Below are positions 43,776-52,578 of a DNA stretch of 64,000 bases, in pieces. The notes beneath the pieces are model-generated. The model had not been told where the DNA came from. It saw only the letters and a program-made list of their open reading frames with translations, and did not search any database. The stretch spans positions 2,294,001 through 2,358,000 of the forward strand of contig NZ_JACHVS010000001.1 of assembly GCF_014190875.1 (NCBI RefSeq), in the 5' to 3' direction. This DNA is from Paeniglutamicibacter cryotolerans (GTDB lineage: Bacteria > Actinomycetota > Actinomycetes > Actinomycetales > Micrococcaceae). Position numbers and translations under genes: made by a program. How positions within the stretch are numbered: position 1 is the first letter of the stretch; every line of letters begins with the position of its first letter.

Positions 43776-44432
43776 TCAGGCCTTTCGTGCTGTGGAATCG
43801 GCCTGCATTCGCAGGGTGGGGAAGCCGTCGCGCAGCAGCGCGAGGGCGTTGATCAGGCTCTGTTTCAGGGCCTGCATCGACGTGTTGGAGAGGTCGTTGC
43901 CCCAGTCCTCGGCCCAGTCGACGAAGGCCGCCTTGCCGGCGCCGATGACCGAGTGCGCAAAAACCGCCACCGGGAGCCGCTGGTCGCCGCTGACGCGTTC
44001 GCGGACGATCTCGACGAGGCGGGTCGAGCAGTTTTCCCAGGATTCAAGTTGCAGCCGGCCCAGCTGGGCGTTGCCGCCGGAGAGCACGAAGAGTTCGGCC
44101 ACGGGGGCGAGCAGTTCGGGGTCGGCCAGCGACTGCAGGGCGCGCACCGCGGCTTCCATGACCGGGAGGTCGTCGTGCAGCGCATCGAGGTTTTCGAGCG
44201 CGCGATTCAGGAAGTCCTCCGTCGGGACGTTCAGCGCGGCTTCCACCGAGGGGAAGTAGTTGAAGAAGGTCCGCCGGGAAACCCCGGCGGCCTCGGCGAT
44301 TTCCTCCGCAGTCATGGAACCGCCGGCTCGTTGGCGCAGCAGCGACAGGGCCGCGGCGGCGATCGAGCTGCGGGTGTTTTCCTTGTTCAGCTCCCGGCGT
44401 GACGAAACGCCGGGGAAGGTCTCTGGGGGCAT
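43776..44432 (-). CDS. TetR-family transcriptional regulator
   Basis: 218 residues. The N-terminal DNA-binding domain has the TetR helix-turn-helix MTAEEIAEAAGVSRRTFFNYFPS (~40-62). The C-terminal ligand domain is not assignable to a known effector. It lies 7 bp upstream of the MMPL transporter, a classic repressor-pump pair. No Shine-Dalgarno is visible. TAGTGT lies 6 nt before the ATG, implying a leaderless mRNA that starts within a cluster of TGCA half-sites, probably its own operator. Confidence 0.88.
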   Translation of the reverse strand: MPPETFPGVSSRRELNKENTRSSIAAAALSLLRQRAGGSMTAEEIAEAAGVSRRTFFNYFPSVEAALNVPTEDFLNRALENLDALHDDLPVMEAAVRALQSLADPELLAPVAELFVLSGGNAQLGRLQLESWENCSTRLVEIVRERVSGDQRLPVAVFAHSVIGAGKAAFVDWAEDWGNDLSNTSMQALKQSLINALALLRDGFPTLRMQADSTARKA

Positions 44433-44470
44433 GCAACTACACTACGTGCAAGTTTGCATGCCGTGCAAAT
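44433..44470 (-). promoter_or_regulatory. tetR promoter with TTGCACG operator repeats
   Basis: On the minus strand TTGCACG occurs twice, 17 bp apart, with GCATGCAAAC between, so several TGCA half-sites overlap the -10 box TAGTGT (44439-44444). The arrangement suits autorepression by the TetR protein. Confidence 0.45.
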
Positions 44471-44503
44471 ATTTTGGCGGGGAGTACCGTGCACAAAAAG
44501 AGC

Positions 44504-44537
44504 GGCCGTCGTACTTCCCGTGAGGAGTACGACGGCC
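44504..44537 (-). terminator. Perfect 12-bp hairpin with T-run after symporter gene
   Basis: GGCCGTCGTACT (44504-44515) pairs exactly with 44526-44537, followed on the minus strand by five T residues. It insulates the symporter gene from the tetR promoter. Confidence 0.85.
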
Positions 44538-44556
44538 ACTCGTGAAACCGCGCAGG

Positions 44557-45945
44557 TCAGGCGTTGGCCGGTTCCTTGGCGTCCTGCCCGGACCCGGCCT
44601 CGAGGGCCTCGTCGGCAAACGGGTTGCCGTTACGCGGTGCGTTGTAGAGAGCCTCGTCGAGGATGCCTTCGCGCTTGGCGACAATCACGGGGACCAGCGC
44701 CTGCCCGGCGACGTTCAGCGCGGTGCGGCCCATGTCCAGGATCGGGTCGACGGCCAGCAGCAGTCCGACGCCGGCCAGCGGCAGGCCCAGGGTGGAGAGG
44801 GTCAGCGTGAGCATCACGACGGCACCGGTGGTTCCGGCCGTGGCCGCCGAGCCGAGGACCGAAACCAGGGCGATGAGCAGGTACTGGGTCAGGGTCAGCT
44901 CGATGTTGAAGAACTGGGCGACGAAGATCGCCGAGATGGCCGGGTAGATCGCCGCGCAGCCGTCCATCTTGGTGGTCGCACCCAGGGGCACCGCGAAGGA
45001 CGCGTAGCCGGAGGGGACGCCCAGGTTGCGTTCGGTGACGCGCTGGGTCAGTGGCAGCGTGCCGATCGAGGAGCGCGAGACGAAGCCCATCTGGACCGCC
45101 GGCCAGACGCCGGAGAAGTACTGCTTGATGCTCAGCCCGTGCAGGCGCACCAATACCGGGTACAGGACGAACATCACCAGGGCCAGGCCCACGTAGATGG
45201 TCAGGGTGAACTTGCCCAGCGCGCCCATGGTGTCCCAGCCGTAGGTGGCCACCGCATTGCCGATCAGCCCGACGGTACCCAACGGGGCGATGCGGATGAT
45301 CCACCACAGGATCTTCTGGATCACTGCCAGCATCGAGGTGCTGAACGCCAGGAACGGTTCGGCCGCCTTGCCGACCTTCAGGGCGGCGATGCCGACCACG
45401 ACGGCGATGACCAGCACCTGGAGCACGTTGAAGTTCAACGTGGTGGTGGCCGTCGTTTCGACGACCTTGGTGGACGCGCCCAGGCCCAGGAAGTTGGACG
45501 GGATCAGGCCGATGAGGAACGACCACCAGTCGCCGGTCTTGCCGTCATAGTCCGGCGGCGTCGCCTGTCCGGTCTTGGCCCCGGGCTGGAAGACCAGACC
45601 CAGGACCATGCCGATCAGCACCGAGACGAACGAGGTGATGCCGAACCAGATGATGGTCTGCCAGGCTAGTCGCGCGGCGTTTGCGACCTGAGCCAGATTC
45701 GCGATGGAGGCCACCACGGCGAAGAAGACCAGCGGCACCACGGCCGCGCGCAACAGATTGACGTAGCTGGAGCCGATGGTTCCCAGCGTCACGCCGAGCC
45801 CGTTCGGCGTCTCGGCGGTGTGGCCGGAGTACTTGGCCAGCAGGCCAAGCAGGAGGCCGATGATCAGGGCGGCAATGATCTGCGGCCCGAAGGCAGTGGC
45901 CCAACGGGGCAGGCGCCGTACGGGCGCGGAGGTTTCGGAAGTCAC
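44557..45945 (-). CDS. Dicarboxylate/amino acid:cation symporter (DAACS family)
   Basis: 462 residues from GTG 45945. Eight main helices and the family re-entrant loops are present: SSYVNLLRAAVVPLVFFAVVASI, the serine-rich SRSSIGTLPLTQRV loop, and AVPLGATTKMDGCAAIYPA. Related carriers take up C4-dicarboxylates, glutamate, aspartate or serine with Na+ or H+. Specificity is not readable here. The start is uncertain. A TTG at 45975 extends the protein by ten residues, and neither start has a strong ribosome site. Single-gene unit, bounded by hairpins. Confidence 0.88.
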   Translation of the reverse strand: MTSETSAPVRRLPRWATAFGPQIIAALIIGLLLGLLAKYSGHTAETPNGLGVTLGTIGSSYVNLLRAAVVPLVFFAVVASIANLAQVANAARLAWQTIIWFGITSFVSVLIGMVLGLVFQPGAKTGQATPPDYDGKTGDWWSFLIGLIPSNFLGLGASTKVVETTATTTLNFNVLQVLVIAVVVGIAALKVGKAAEPFLAFSTSMLAVIQKILWWIIRIAPLGTVGLIGNAVATYGWDTMGALGKFTLTIYVGLALVMFVLYPVLVRLHGLSIKQYFSGVWPAVQMGFVSRSSIGTLPLTQRVTERNLGVPSGYASFAVPLGATTKMDGCAAIYPAISAIFVAQFFNIELTLTQYLLIALVSVLGSAATAGTTGAVVMLTLTLSTLGLPLAGVGLLLAVDPILDMGRTALNVAGQALVPVIVAKREGILDEALYNAPRNGNPFADEALEAGSGQDAKEPANA

Positions 45946-46058
45946 CCACTGACGGTAGTGCCTGCCGTGCTTCAAGTACTACCGGGCATTTCGCCATGTT
46001 ACGGAACCGGAGTGGAGGCCCGCCGTGCTCCTGCCGCGTGCCCGGGTCGAATAGGCAC

Positions 46059-46101
46059 GGCACCGCCCCGACCAGGCACTGGACCTGGTCGGGGCGGTGC
46101 C
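46059..46101. terminator. Perfect 18-bp hairpin upstream of symporter
   Basis: Arms 46059-46076 (GGCACCGCCCCGACCAGG) and 46084-46101 match exactly around a 7-nt loop. No T-run follows on either strand. It probably stops readthrough from the DUF885 side into the symporter. Confidence 0.65.
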
Positions 46102-46226
46102 GGGCGCAGGGGCCTGCCGATGCTGCCGGCGCCTGACCCGCGCAGGGTCAAGGAGCTTTCGCCGGGATCGGTGTGGAAGCAGGACGCGTCATTCAGTACG
46201 GCTCGCCGAGTCCAGGAAACCTGTCG

Positions 46227-46422
46227 ATGGCGAGCCTGACCGACCGGGAGCGCGCCGTCTGGTCCGAGCTGGTGTCCGCAGGCAATGCGGGGCAGCGTGC
46301 CCAGCGGCAGTTCGCGTCGGTCAATACCGTCAAGGGCCGGCTGCGCAGCCTCTACCGCAAGCTGGGGTGCCTCCGGGAAGGTGGCTGCGCTGCGCGAGGT
46401 GCGGCGCAGCGGCCTGATCTGA
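46227..46422 (+). pseudogene. Remnant of a LuxR-type regulator (HTH domain only, frameshifted)
   Basis: From ATG 46227 the reading is MASLTDRERAVWSELVS..., a LuxR C-terminal helix-turn-helix with NTVKGRLRSLYRKLG. After KLG (~46367) the frame is lost. Shifting by one base restores the family ending ASGKVAALREVRRSGLI and a stop at 46420-46422. No receiver or sensor domain is found upstream. Both features point to a decayed gene fragment. Confidence 0.65.
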
Positions 46423-46777
46423 TCCCGGCAGGGCCAGGCACGGGGCCCCTGAGGGCGGTTGCATCCTCCAAGAACCGCAACCACGCCACGATCAATTCCA
46501 GCATTGCCGAGGGGAGGTTCACCATGTTCCGCAACACCCGAAGCCACCCTCGGGTTCACCCTCCCGTGGGCCGCAATGAGCCGCACGAAGCAACGCTGGA
46601 TCGGGAACGCGCTGACGCATCCATCACTCATGCAGTGTTCGACGTGCCCGGCGTCTTGCAGGGTCCTGGCCTTAACCACGGGACGGTAGCCGTTCTCCGC
46701 TCCGTCGGTTCGGGGCCCGGCCGGCCCCTGGACGCGCCTTCCGGCGGGTCCAGCGGACGGCCGCATCGGGGCGATTC
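46423..46777. other. Non-coding stretch beyond the LuxR remnant
   Basis: About 350 bp with open frames on both strands but no protein that can be recognised. Composition is uneven and it may be further decayed coding sequence. No promoter, repeat or RNA gene was identified. Confidence 0.4.
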
Positions 46778-48448
46778 CTAGCCGAGCAGTGCACGGCCCA
46801 GAGTGTCGAGGCCCACCGAACCCAGACGCAGCGCCTCGCTATGGAACGCCTTTTCGTCATAGCGCTCGCCGGCGGCGGCGCGCCGGGCATCGCGGATCTG
46901 TTCCCAGAGCCGCTGCCCCACCTTGTATGAGGGGGCCTGGCCCGGCCAGCCCAGGTAGCGCGTGTACTCGAACTTCAGCTGGCCCTCGGAGATGTCCAGG
47001 TTCTTCTCCAGGAAGCCGAAGCCCTTCTCGCTGGTCCAGGTGCCGGTGCCCCAGCGTTCGGGAACGGGCAGTTCAAGGTGCACGCCGATGTCGAAGACGA
47101 CGCGGGCTGCGCGCAGGCGCTGGGCATCGAGCATGCCCATGTAGTCGCCGGGGTCGGAGAGGTAGCCCAGGTCGGCCATGAGCTTCTCTGCGTACAGGGC
47201 CCAGCCCTCGCCGTGCCCGGAGACCCAGCAGGCGTTGCGGCGCCAGTCGTTGAGCGTGTCGCGGGCCAGCACCGCCGTGGCGACCTGCAAATGGTGGCCC
47301 GGGACGCCCTCGTGGTAGACGGTGGTCAGTTCGGCCCAGGTGGTGAACTCGTCCTCGCCCTCGGGGACGGACCACCACATGCGTCCAGGGCGGGCGAAGT
47401 CGTCCGACGGGCCCGAGTAGTAGATGCCGCCATCCTGGGTGGGTGCGATCATGCACTCGAGCCGGTCCATCGGGGCAGGGATCTCGAAGTGCGTGGACGC
47501 CAGCGATGCCAGCGCCGCATCGGACTTCTCCTGCATCCAGGCCTGCAGTGCTGCCGTGCCCTTGAGCTGGCGGGCCGGATCGGCGTTGAGGGAGGCCTTG
47601 GCCTGATCGATGGTGGCCCCGGGGAGGATCTTGTGCGCCGTGGCCTCCTGCTCGGCGATGATCGCGTCGAGCTCGGCCACGCCCCAGGCGTAGGTCTCCT
47701 CGAGATCGACCTCAGCGCCCAGGAAGCGGCGGGACATGAGCGCATAGTATTCGCGGCCCACGGCATCCTTCTCCGGAGCCTGGGGCAGCAGCTCGGCCTC
47801 GAGCACGTCGGCCAGCCGGAGGTAGGCGGCGTTGGCCGCGGCGGCGCCGGTGGCCAGCCGCTCGACGGTGGCCGGGGGGAGATCCGGCTGCGCCGTGGCC
47901 AGCGAGTCGAAGAAGCCCCCGGTCTTGGCATAGCCGCGGGACTGCTCGGCGGCGATCAGCACCTGGCGACGGGCGGAGACATGGCCGCGGGCCTGCGATG
48001 TGCGCAACGAAGCGGTGAAGCCTTCCAGCGCGGCGGGCAGGTTGTGCATGCGTTCGGCGATATGTCCCCACTGTTCCGGGGTGTCCTGGGGCATCAGGTC
48101 GAAGATGGCGCGGGCGCTCTGCACCACCGACTCGATGTTATTCAGCTCGGTGATGCCCGTGGCGTGGATTTCCACCTCCAGGCCCAACCGCTCGGTCATC
48201 GCGTCGAGGGTGACCGCATCGACCGCGTCGACGGGTTCCAGCCCGGCCAGCTGCCCGAGCGTGTGGCTCGCGGCGTCGGCCATGGCATCGATGCCGGCGG
48301 GGGAGTAGTCGGCGTAGCCGGACTCGCTGCCCGGCAGGCCAAGCGAGGTGGCGAACTCCGGGCTCAGCTCCAGCAGGCGGTTGTAGTAGGCGGTGGCGAC
48401 GGCATCGATGGGCGTGGGCCGGCGCGCGGCGGGAGTGGCGTTGGTCAT
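46778..48448 (-). CDS. DUF885 family metallopeptidase-like protein
   Basis: About 556 residues, the full DUF885 length. The zinc-site motif is HEGVPGHHLQ (~380-389), with the downstream glutamate in SGHGEGWALYAEKLM (~412-426). Known members include carboxypeptidase-like and dipeptide-hydrolysing enzymes. No signal peptide is present, so it should be cytoplasmic. Start ATG 48448 has TAGGCT 7 nt upstream and no clear ribosome site, suggesting a leaderless transcript. An in-frame GTG at 48454 is the alternative. Confidence 0.85.
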   Translation of the reverse strand: MTNATPAARRPTPIDAVATAYYNRLLELSPEFATSLGLPGSESGYADYSPAGIDAMADAASHTLGQLAGLEPVDAVDAVTLDAMTERLGLEVEIHATGITELNNIESVVQSARAIFDLMPQDTPEQWGHIAERMHNLPAALEGFTASLRTSQARGHVSARRQVLIAAEQSRGYAKTGGFFDSLATAQPDLPPATVERLATGAAAANAAYLRLADVLEAELLPQAPEKDAVGREYYALMSRRFLGAEVDLEETYAWGVAELDAIIAEQEATAHKILPGATIDQAKASLNADPARQLKGTAALQAWMQEKSDAALASLASTHFEIPAPMDRLECMIAPTQDGGIYYSGPSDDFARPGRMWWSVPEGEDEFTTWAELTTVYHEGVPGHHLQVATAVLARDTLNDWRRNACWVSGHGEGWALYAEKLMADLGYLSDPGDYMGMLDAQRLRAARVVFDIGVHLELPVPERWGTGTWTSEKGFGFLEKNLDISEGQLKFEYTRYLGWPGQAPSYKVGQRLWEQIRDARRAAAGERYDEKAFHSEALRLGSVGLDTLGRALLG

Positions 48449-48455
48449 GCCCACC

Positions 48456-48461
48456 AGCCTA
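48456..48461 (-). promoter_or_regulatory. Leaderless -10 box for the DUF885 gene
   Basis: Minus-strand TAGGCT ends 7 nt before ATG 48448. Confidence 0.45.
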
Positions 48462-48505
48462 AACGCTTGTGAAGCCTTTGTTGAAGGGTTTTGCCGGATT
48501 GGATT

Positions 48506-48547
48506 TCGCCGGCTGGCGGGGACGGGGTGGTCCCCACCGGCCGGCGA
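48506..48547 (-). terminator. 18-bp hairpin after accE
   Basis: Arms 48506-48523 and 48530-48547 pair with two mismatches around a short loop, 13 bp beyond the accE stop. Confidence 0.65.
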
Positions 48548-48559
48548 CCGGGTTTTCGC

Positions 48560-48772
48560 TTAGAGCCGGCCGCTGCGCCAGGGGCCGGGAGCAGCCGCCA
48601 GCGCGAGCCGTCGACGTGCCTTGCGGCGGCGTTCGGATGGGCCGGTGGCTGCCGGGGGCGCCGATGCCGAGGCGGCACCGAGTGCCAGCACTACGGCCGT
48701 GACGGCGGCGATTTCCTCCTCGGACGGGTTGCCCGCAGTGAATTCCAGTACCGGGACCGGGTCGGCGCTCAC
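48560..48772 (-). CDS. accE: Acyl-CoA carboxylase epsilon subunit
   Basis: 70 residues, typical for the tiny actinobacterial epsilon subunit. The signature is the opening [26 protein letters not shown], in which the GNPTxEE-like motif is conserved, followed by an Arg-rich tail ending PGPWRSGRL. Epsilon stabilises the AccA-AccD complex and raises its activity. GTG 48772 overlaps the accD stop as GTGA, so it is translationally coupled. Confidence 0.88.
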   Translation of the reverse strand: MSADPVPVLEFTAGNPSEEEIAAVTAVVLALGAASASAPPAATGPSERRRKARRRLALAAAPGPWRSGRL

Positions 48773-50382
48773 AGCGGGATGTTCCCGTGCTTCTTGGCCG
48801 GCAGTGAGGCGTGCTTGTCCCGCAGGGCGCGCAGCCCGCGAACAATCTGCAGGCGCGTGTCGGCCGGGGCGATGACCGCATCCAGGTAGCCGAGCTCGGC
48901 GGCCTGGTACGGGTTGAGCAGTTCGGCCTCGTAGCCCTCGATGATCTCGGTGCGGCGTGCCTCCACGTCGCCTCCGGCTGCCTCGACGGCGGCGAGGTCC
49001 CGGCGGTAGAGGATGTTGACGGCGCCCTGGGCGCCCATGACGCCGATCTGGGCGGTGGGCCAGGCCAGGTTCAGGTCGGCGCCGAGCTTCTTGGAGCCCA
49101 TCACGATGTACGCTCCGCCGTAGGCCTTGCGGGTGATCACCGTCAGCTTCGGCACGGTGGCCTCGGCATAGGCGTAGAGCAGCTTGGCGCCGCGGCGGAT
49201 GATGCCGGCGAACTCCTGGTCCTTGCCGGGCAGGAAGCCGGGTACGTCGACCAGGGTCAGGATCGGGATGTTGAACGCGTCGCAGTTGCGCACGAAGCGG
49301 GCGGCCTTCTCCGATGCGGCGATGTCCAGCGTGCCGGCGAACTGCATCGGCTGGTTGGCGACGATGCCGATGGTGGCACCCTCGACGCGGGCGTAGCCAA
49401 TCATCACGTTCGGCGCGTAGAGCGCCTGCATCTCCAGGAAGTTGCCGTCATCGACGATGTGCGAAATCACGGTGCGCATGTCGTAGGGCTGGTTGGCCGA
49501 GTCCGGGACCAGCGCGTCGAGCTCGAGGTCCTCGGCGGTGAGCTCCAGTTCCTGGTCCGAGTCCAGCAGCGGGGCCTCGGTGATGTTGTTCGAGGGGAGG
49601 AATTCGAGCAGTTCCTTGCAGAACTCGATGGCGTCGGACTCGTCGGAGGCCAGGTAGGTGGCGGTGCCCGTGGTGGCATTGTGCTGGCGCGCGCCGCCGA
49701 GGGTCTCCATGTCCACTTCCTCGCCGGTGACCGTCTTGATCACGTCGGGGCCGGTGATGAACATGTGGCTGGTCTTGTCGACCATGATCACGTAGTCGGT
49801 CAGCGCGGGGGAATACGCTGCGCCGCCGGCGCACGGGCCCATGATCAGCGAGATCTGCGGGACGACGCCCGAGGCGTGCACGTTGTTGCGGAAGATGTCG
49901 GCGAACATGGCCAGCGAGGCCACGCCTTCCTGGATGCGGGCGCCGCCGCCGTCGTTGATGCCGATGACGGGGCAGCCGTTGCGCAGCGCGAATTCCTGCA
50001 CCTTAACGATCTTTTCACCGTTGACCTGGCTCAGTGAGCCGCCATAGACGGTGAAGTCCTGCGAGTAGACGGCGACCATGCGCCCGTCGACGGTGCCGTA
50101 GCCGGAGACCACGCCATCGCCCAGTGGGCGCTTGGACTCCATGCCGAAGGCGGTGGAGCGGTGCACGACCAGTGCGTCGAATTCGATGAAGGAGCCGTCG
50201 TCCAGCAGCATGTCGATGCGCTCGCGGGCCGTGTGCTTGCCCTTCGAGTGCTGGCGTTCGATGGCGGCCAGACCGCTCGGTGCCATGCTGGCTGCCTGGC
50301 GGCGGCGGAATTCCGCGATCTTCCCGGCTGTGGTGGACAGGTCGATCGCTGCCACGGCGTCGTCGGTACGGCTCTCGGTCAT
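48769..50382 (-). CDS. accD: Acyl-CoA carboxylase beta (carboxyltransferase) subunit
   Basis: 537 residues, both crotonase-like carboxyltransferase halves present. Oxyanion-hole stretches [13 protein letters not shown] (~143-155), [15 protein letters not shown] (~180-194), DVPGFLPG and [19 protein letters not shown] (~420-438) are conserved. The enzyme moves the carboxyl group from biotin on AccA to acetyl- or propionyl-CoA. Sequence is closest in feel to AccD5/PccB-type propionyl-CoA carboxylases, but substrate range is not certain. Cotranscribed with accE. The same 17-bp palindrome found before accA lies 91 bp upstream. Confidence 0.93.
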   Translation of the reverse strand: MTESRTDDAVAAIDLSTTAGKIAEFRRRQAASMAPSGLAAIERQHSKGKHTARERIDMLLDDGSFIEFDALVVHRSTAFGMESKRPLGDGVVSGYGTVDGRMVAVYSQDFTVYGGSLSQVNGEKIVKVQEFALRNGCPVIGINDGGGARIQEGVASLAMFADIFRNNVHASGVVPQISLIMGPCAGGAAYSPALTDYVIMVDKTSHMFITGPDVIKTVTGEEVDMETLGGARQHNATTGTATYLASDESDAIEFCKELLEFLPSNNITEAPLLDSDQELELTAEDLELDALVPDSANQPYDMRTVISHIVDDGNFLEMQALYAPNVMIGYARVEGATIGIVANQPMQFAGTLDIAASEKAARFVRNCDAFNIPILTLVDVPGFLPGKDQEFAGIIRRGAKLLYAYAEATVPKLTVITRKAYGGAYIVMGSKKLGADLNLAWPTAQIGVMGAQGAVNILYRRDLAAVEAAGGDVEARRTEIIEGYEAELLNPYQAAELGYLDAVIAPADTRLQIVRGLRALRDKHASLPAKKHGNIPL

Positions 50383-50472
50383 CCCGGGGCTCCCTTGGAG
50401 TTAGGTAGTAGTAGGAATGGCACAACGAACATGCCATCTCAGCCAGTCTAGTGACGCGAACGACGCCCACGG

Positions 50473-50489
50473 TTGTAGGAACCCTACAA
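50473..50489. promoter_or_regulatory. Candidate acc operator, copy 2
   Basis: TTGTAGGAACCCTACAA, identical base for base to the copy at 38447-38463, lies 91 bp before accD and 136 bp before the divergent SDR gene. Confidence 0.7.
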
Positions 50490-50577
50490 ATTATTCGGGG
50501 AGCAATCCGGGGTCGGCGGCCGGTGCGGGGATCGGCGCGGGTTCGGCGCGCCCCTCGGGGGGATGCCGAAAAATAAG

Positions 50578-50591
50578 TTACTTACGGGTAA
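50578..50591. promoter_or_regulatory. TTAC-N6-GTAA site before the SDR gene
   Basis: An inverted repeat TTAC...GTAA of the kind bound by many TetR regulators lies 34-47 bp upstream of the SDR start. Confidence 0.3.
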
Positions 50592-50611
50592 TAATTGACT
50601 GTTTCCTCCAG

Positions 50612-50624
50612 TAGTGTGGGTCGC
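50612..50624 (+). promoter_or_regulatory. Leaderless -10 box for the SDR gene
   Basis: TAGTGT (50612-50617) ends 7 nt before ATG 50625 and no ribosome-binding site intervenes. Confidence 0.45.
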
Positions 50625-51476
50625 ATGAGCGAATCGAGCACCCCGGAAAACGCCGGAACCCTGGCCGGACGCACCATCCTGATGAGCGGGGGCAGCCGCG
50701 GCATCGGGCTGGCCATCGCCCTGCGCGCCGCAGCGGACGGAGCCAACGTGGCGATCCTGGCCAAGACCGGATCCCCGCACAAGCAGCTGGAGGGAACCGT
50801 GCATTCCGCCGCCGCCGCAATCGAGGCGGCCGGCGGCCGCGCGCTGGCGATCGTGGGCGACGTGCGCAACGACGAGGACGTGGAGCGCGCCGTCCGGGCG
50901 GCCGTCGCGGCGTTCGGCGGCATCGACATCGTGGTGAACAATGCCTCCGCCATCGACCTCTCGGACACCTCGGCGCTGTCCATGAAGAAGTACGACCTGA
51001 TGCAGGACATCAACGTCCGCGGTTCATTCCTGCTCTCCAAGACGGCACTGCCGGCCCTGCGGGAGGGCACTAACCCGCACATTCTCACGCTTTCGCCGCC
51101 GCTGAACCTGGACCCGAAATGGGCCGGGGCGCACCTGGGCTACACCATGTCCAAGTACGGGATGTCGCTGACCACGCTCGGGCTGGCGCAGGAGCTGCGC
51201 GCGGACGGGATCGGGGTGAATTCGCTGTGGCCGGCGACGCTGATCGACACCGCGGCGATCCGGGCCATGCCCGGCGGCGAGCAGCTGGTCCGCGCCGCGC
51301 GCAGTCCGCGGATCGTCGCCGATGCCGCCCATGCGATCCTTCTCTCCGATGCCCGCACCCACACCGGAAACTTCCATACGGACGAGTCGGTGCTCGCCGC
51401 GGCCGGGGTCACCGACCTGAGCGTTTACTCCCTGGGCGCGCCCGAGGACCGGCTGATTCCCGACATCTTCCTGTAG
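50625..51476 (+). CDS. Short-chain dehydrogenase/reductase (HSDL2-like)
   Basis: 283 residues. The Rossmann glycine motif SGGSRGIGLAI (~22-32) is followed by NNASAI (~103). The catalytic Ser/Tyr/Lys set is carried by TLSPPLN and YTMSKYGMS (Tyr ~170, Lys ~174). Resembles the hydroxysteroid-dehydrogenase-like 2 group, often linked to fatty-acid metabolism. Substrate unknown. ATG 50625 is used. Codons before it lie in promoter sequence. Divergent from accD and 88 bp before birA on the same strand. Confidence 0.85.
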   Translation: MSESSTPENAGTLAGRTILMSGGSRGIGLAIALRAAADGANVAILAKTGSPHKQLEGTVHSAAAAIEAAGGRALAIVGDVRNDEDVERAVRAAVAAFGGIDIVVNNASAIDLSDTSALSMKKYDLMQDINVRGSFLLSKTALPALREGTNPHILTLSPPLNLDPKWAGAHLGYTMSKYGMSLTTLGLAQELRADGIGVNSLWPATLIDTAAIRAMPGGEQLVRAARSPRIVADAAHAILLSDARTHTGNFHTDESVLAAAGVTDLSVYSLGAPEDRLIPDIFL

Positions 51477-51551
51477 CCCCGGGAGGATGTGCGCGGAGGG
51501 ACGGCGGCGTCGACGGGTGCGGGCTCTGGAACAATTGTCGGTGCCCACCGA

Positions 51552-51564
51552 TAAGCTGGGACGC
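51552..51564 (+). promoter_or_regulatory. Leaderless -10 box for birA
   Basis: TAAGCT (51552-51557) ends 7 nt before ATG 51565, with no ribosome-binding site. Confidence 0.45.
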
Positions 51565-52494
51565 ATGAGTGCCACGATGCCCACAGACCCCGGAGCCCCC
51601 GGCCCAGACGCGGAGCCAGGGGAGAACCGCCCGCCGCTGGATGCCGCCGTCCTGGCCCGGCGGCTGGTACGGCCCGCCGGCGCCTTCGCCGTGCTCGACA
51701 TCGTCGAGGACACCGGCTCCACCAACATCGATTTGGCCGACCGGGCCCGGGGCAGCCGGTATGACCTGGATGACCTTACCGTCCTCAGTGCCGAGCACCA
51801 GAGCGCCGGTCACGGCAGGTTGGGACGCGGCTGGAGCGCTCCGGCGCGCAGCTCGCTGGCTGTCAGCGTGTATTTCGCCCCCGGCCCGCCGGCCGGTTTT
51901 GCCCCCGCCGGCTACCCCTGGCTCTCGATGCTCTGTGCGTTGGCGCTGAGCGAGGCACTGGAAGCCGTGGCAGGCATCGACGCCGCCATCAAGTGGCCCA
52001 ACGACGTGATTTCCGGGGGGGCCAAGATCTCCGGGCTGCTCGCCCAGCTCCTCCCGGGCGCCGGGGCCCCGGCGGTGATCGTCGGAGCCGGGGTGAACGT
52101 GTCGCTGAGCGCCGGGGAACTGCCGGTGCCCACGGCCACCTCGGTGCTGCTGCGCGGCGGAACCTGCCTGGATCGCACCGAACTGCTGGCCGGCTACCTG
52201 GAACGGCTCGGAGCGCTCTACGGCGGTTTTCGCTCGGTGGCGGGAAACCCCGAGCTGCCGTTCGCAGCCGGGGGCCCGGTCGAGGCCGGCCTGCGCGTAC
52301 GGGTATCGGCGGCCATGGCTACGCTGGGGGAACGGGTCCGGGCCGAACTGCCCGGGGGAACCGAGCTGATCGGCGAGGCGACGGGGCTGGGCAGCGACGG
52401 GTCGCTGCTGGTCCGCACCGCCGACGGCAAGAACCATAGCGTGCTCGCCGCGGATGTGATCCACCTGCGCCGGGCCGACGGATCCTATGCCTGA
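51565..52494 (+). CDS. birA: Biotin-[acetyl-CoA carboxylase] ligase
   Basis: 309 residues from ATG 51565. The ligase core shows DTGSTN (~51-56), the biotinyl-AMP loop AGHGRLGRGWSAP (~82-94), KWPNDVISGGAKISGLLAQ (~149-167) and the C-terminal SH3-like domain. No N-terminal winged helix is present, so it is a monofunctional ligase that should not act as a repressor. It attaches biotin to the AMKM lysine of AccA. Proximity to accD-accE is functionally consistent. Confidence 0.93.
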   Translation: MSATMPTDPGAPGPDAEPGENRPPLDAAVLARRLVRPAGAFAVLDIVEDTGSTNIDLADRARGSRYDLDDLTVLSAEHQSAGHGRLGRGWSAPARSSLAVSVYFAPGPPAGFAPAGYPWLSMLCALALSEALEAVAGIDAAIKWPNDVISGGAKISGLLAQLLPGAGAPAVIVGAGVNVSLSAGELPVPTATSVLLRGGTCLDRTELLAGYLERLGALYGGFRSVAGNPELPFAAGGPVEAGLRVRVSAAMATLGERVRAELPGGTELIGEATGLGSDGSLLVRTADGKNHSVLAADVIHLRRADGSYA

Positions 52495-52578
52495 CGGGCG
52501 CGCCGCCACCGAAGCGCCTAGAATTGGAATGTTGGAGTGCCGGCCCGCGGGGCCGGAGGATGTGAAAGGTTCGCGTGG

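Noticed and set aside
40151..43852. Long open frame (over 1200 codons) on the plus strand opposite the MMPL gene
   Set aside because: Its product is His/Gln/Gly/Arg-rich without any domain. It is the antisense shadow of a high-GC gene, whose own frame has clear MMPL motifs.
46450..46777. Possible transposase or membrane-protein remnant
   Set aside because: Short stretches looked suggestive in several frames, but none could be matched to a family with confidence.
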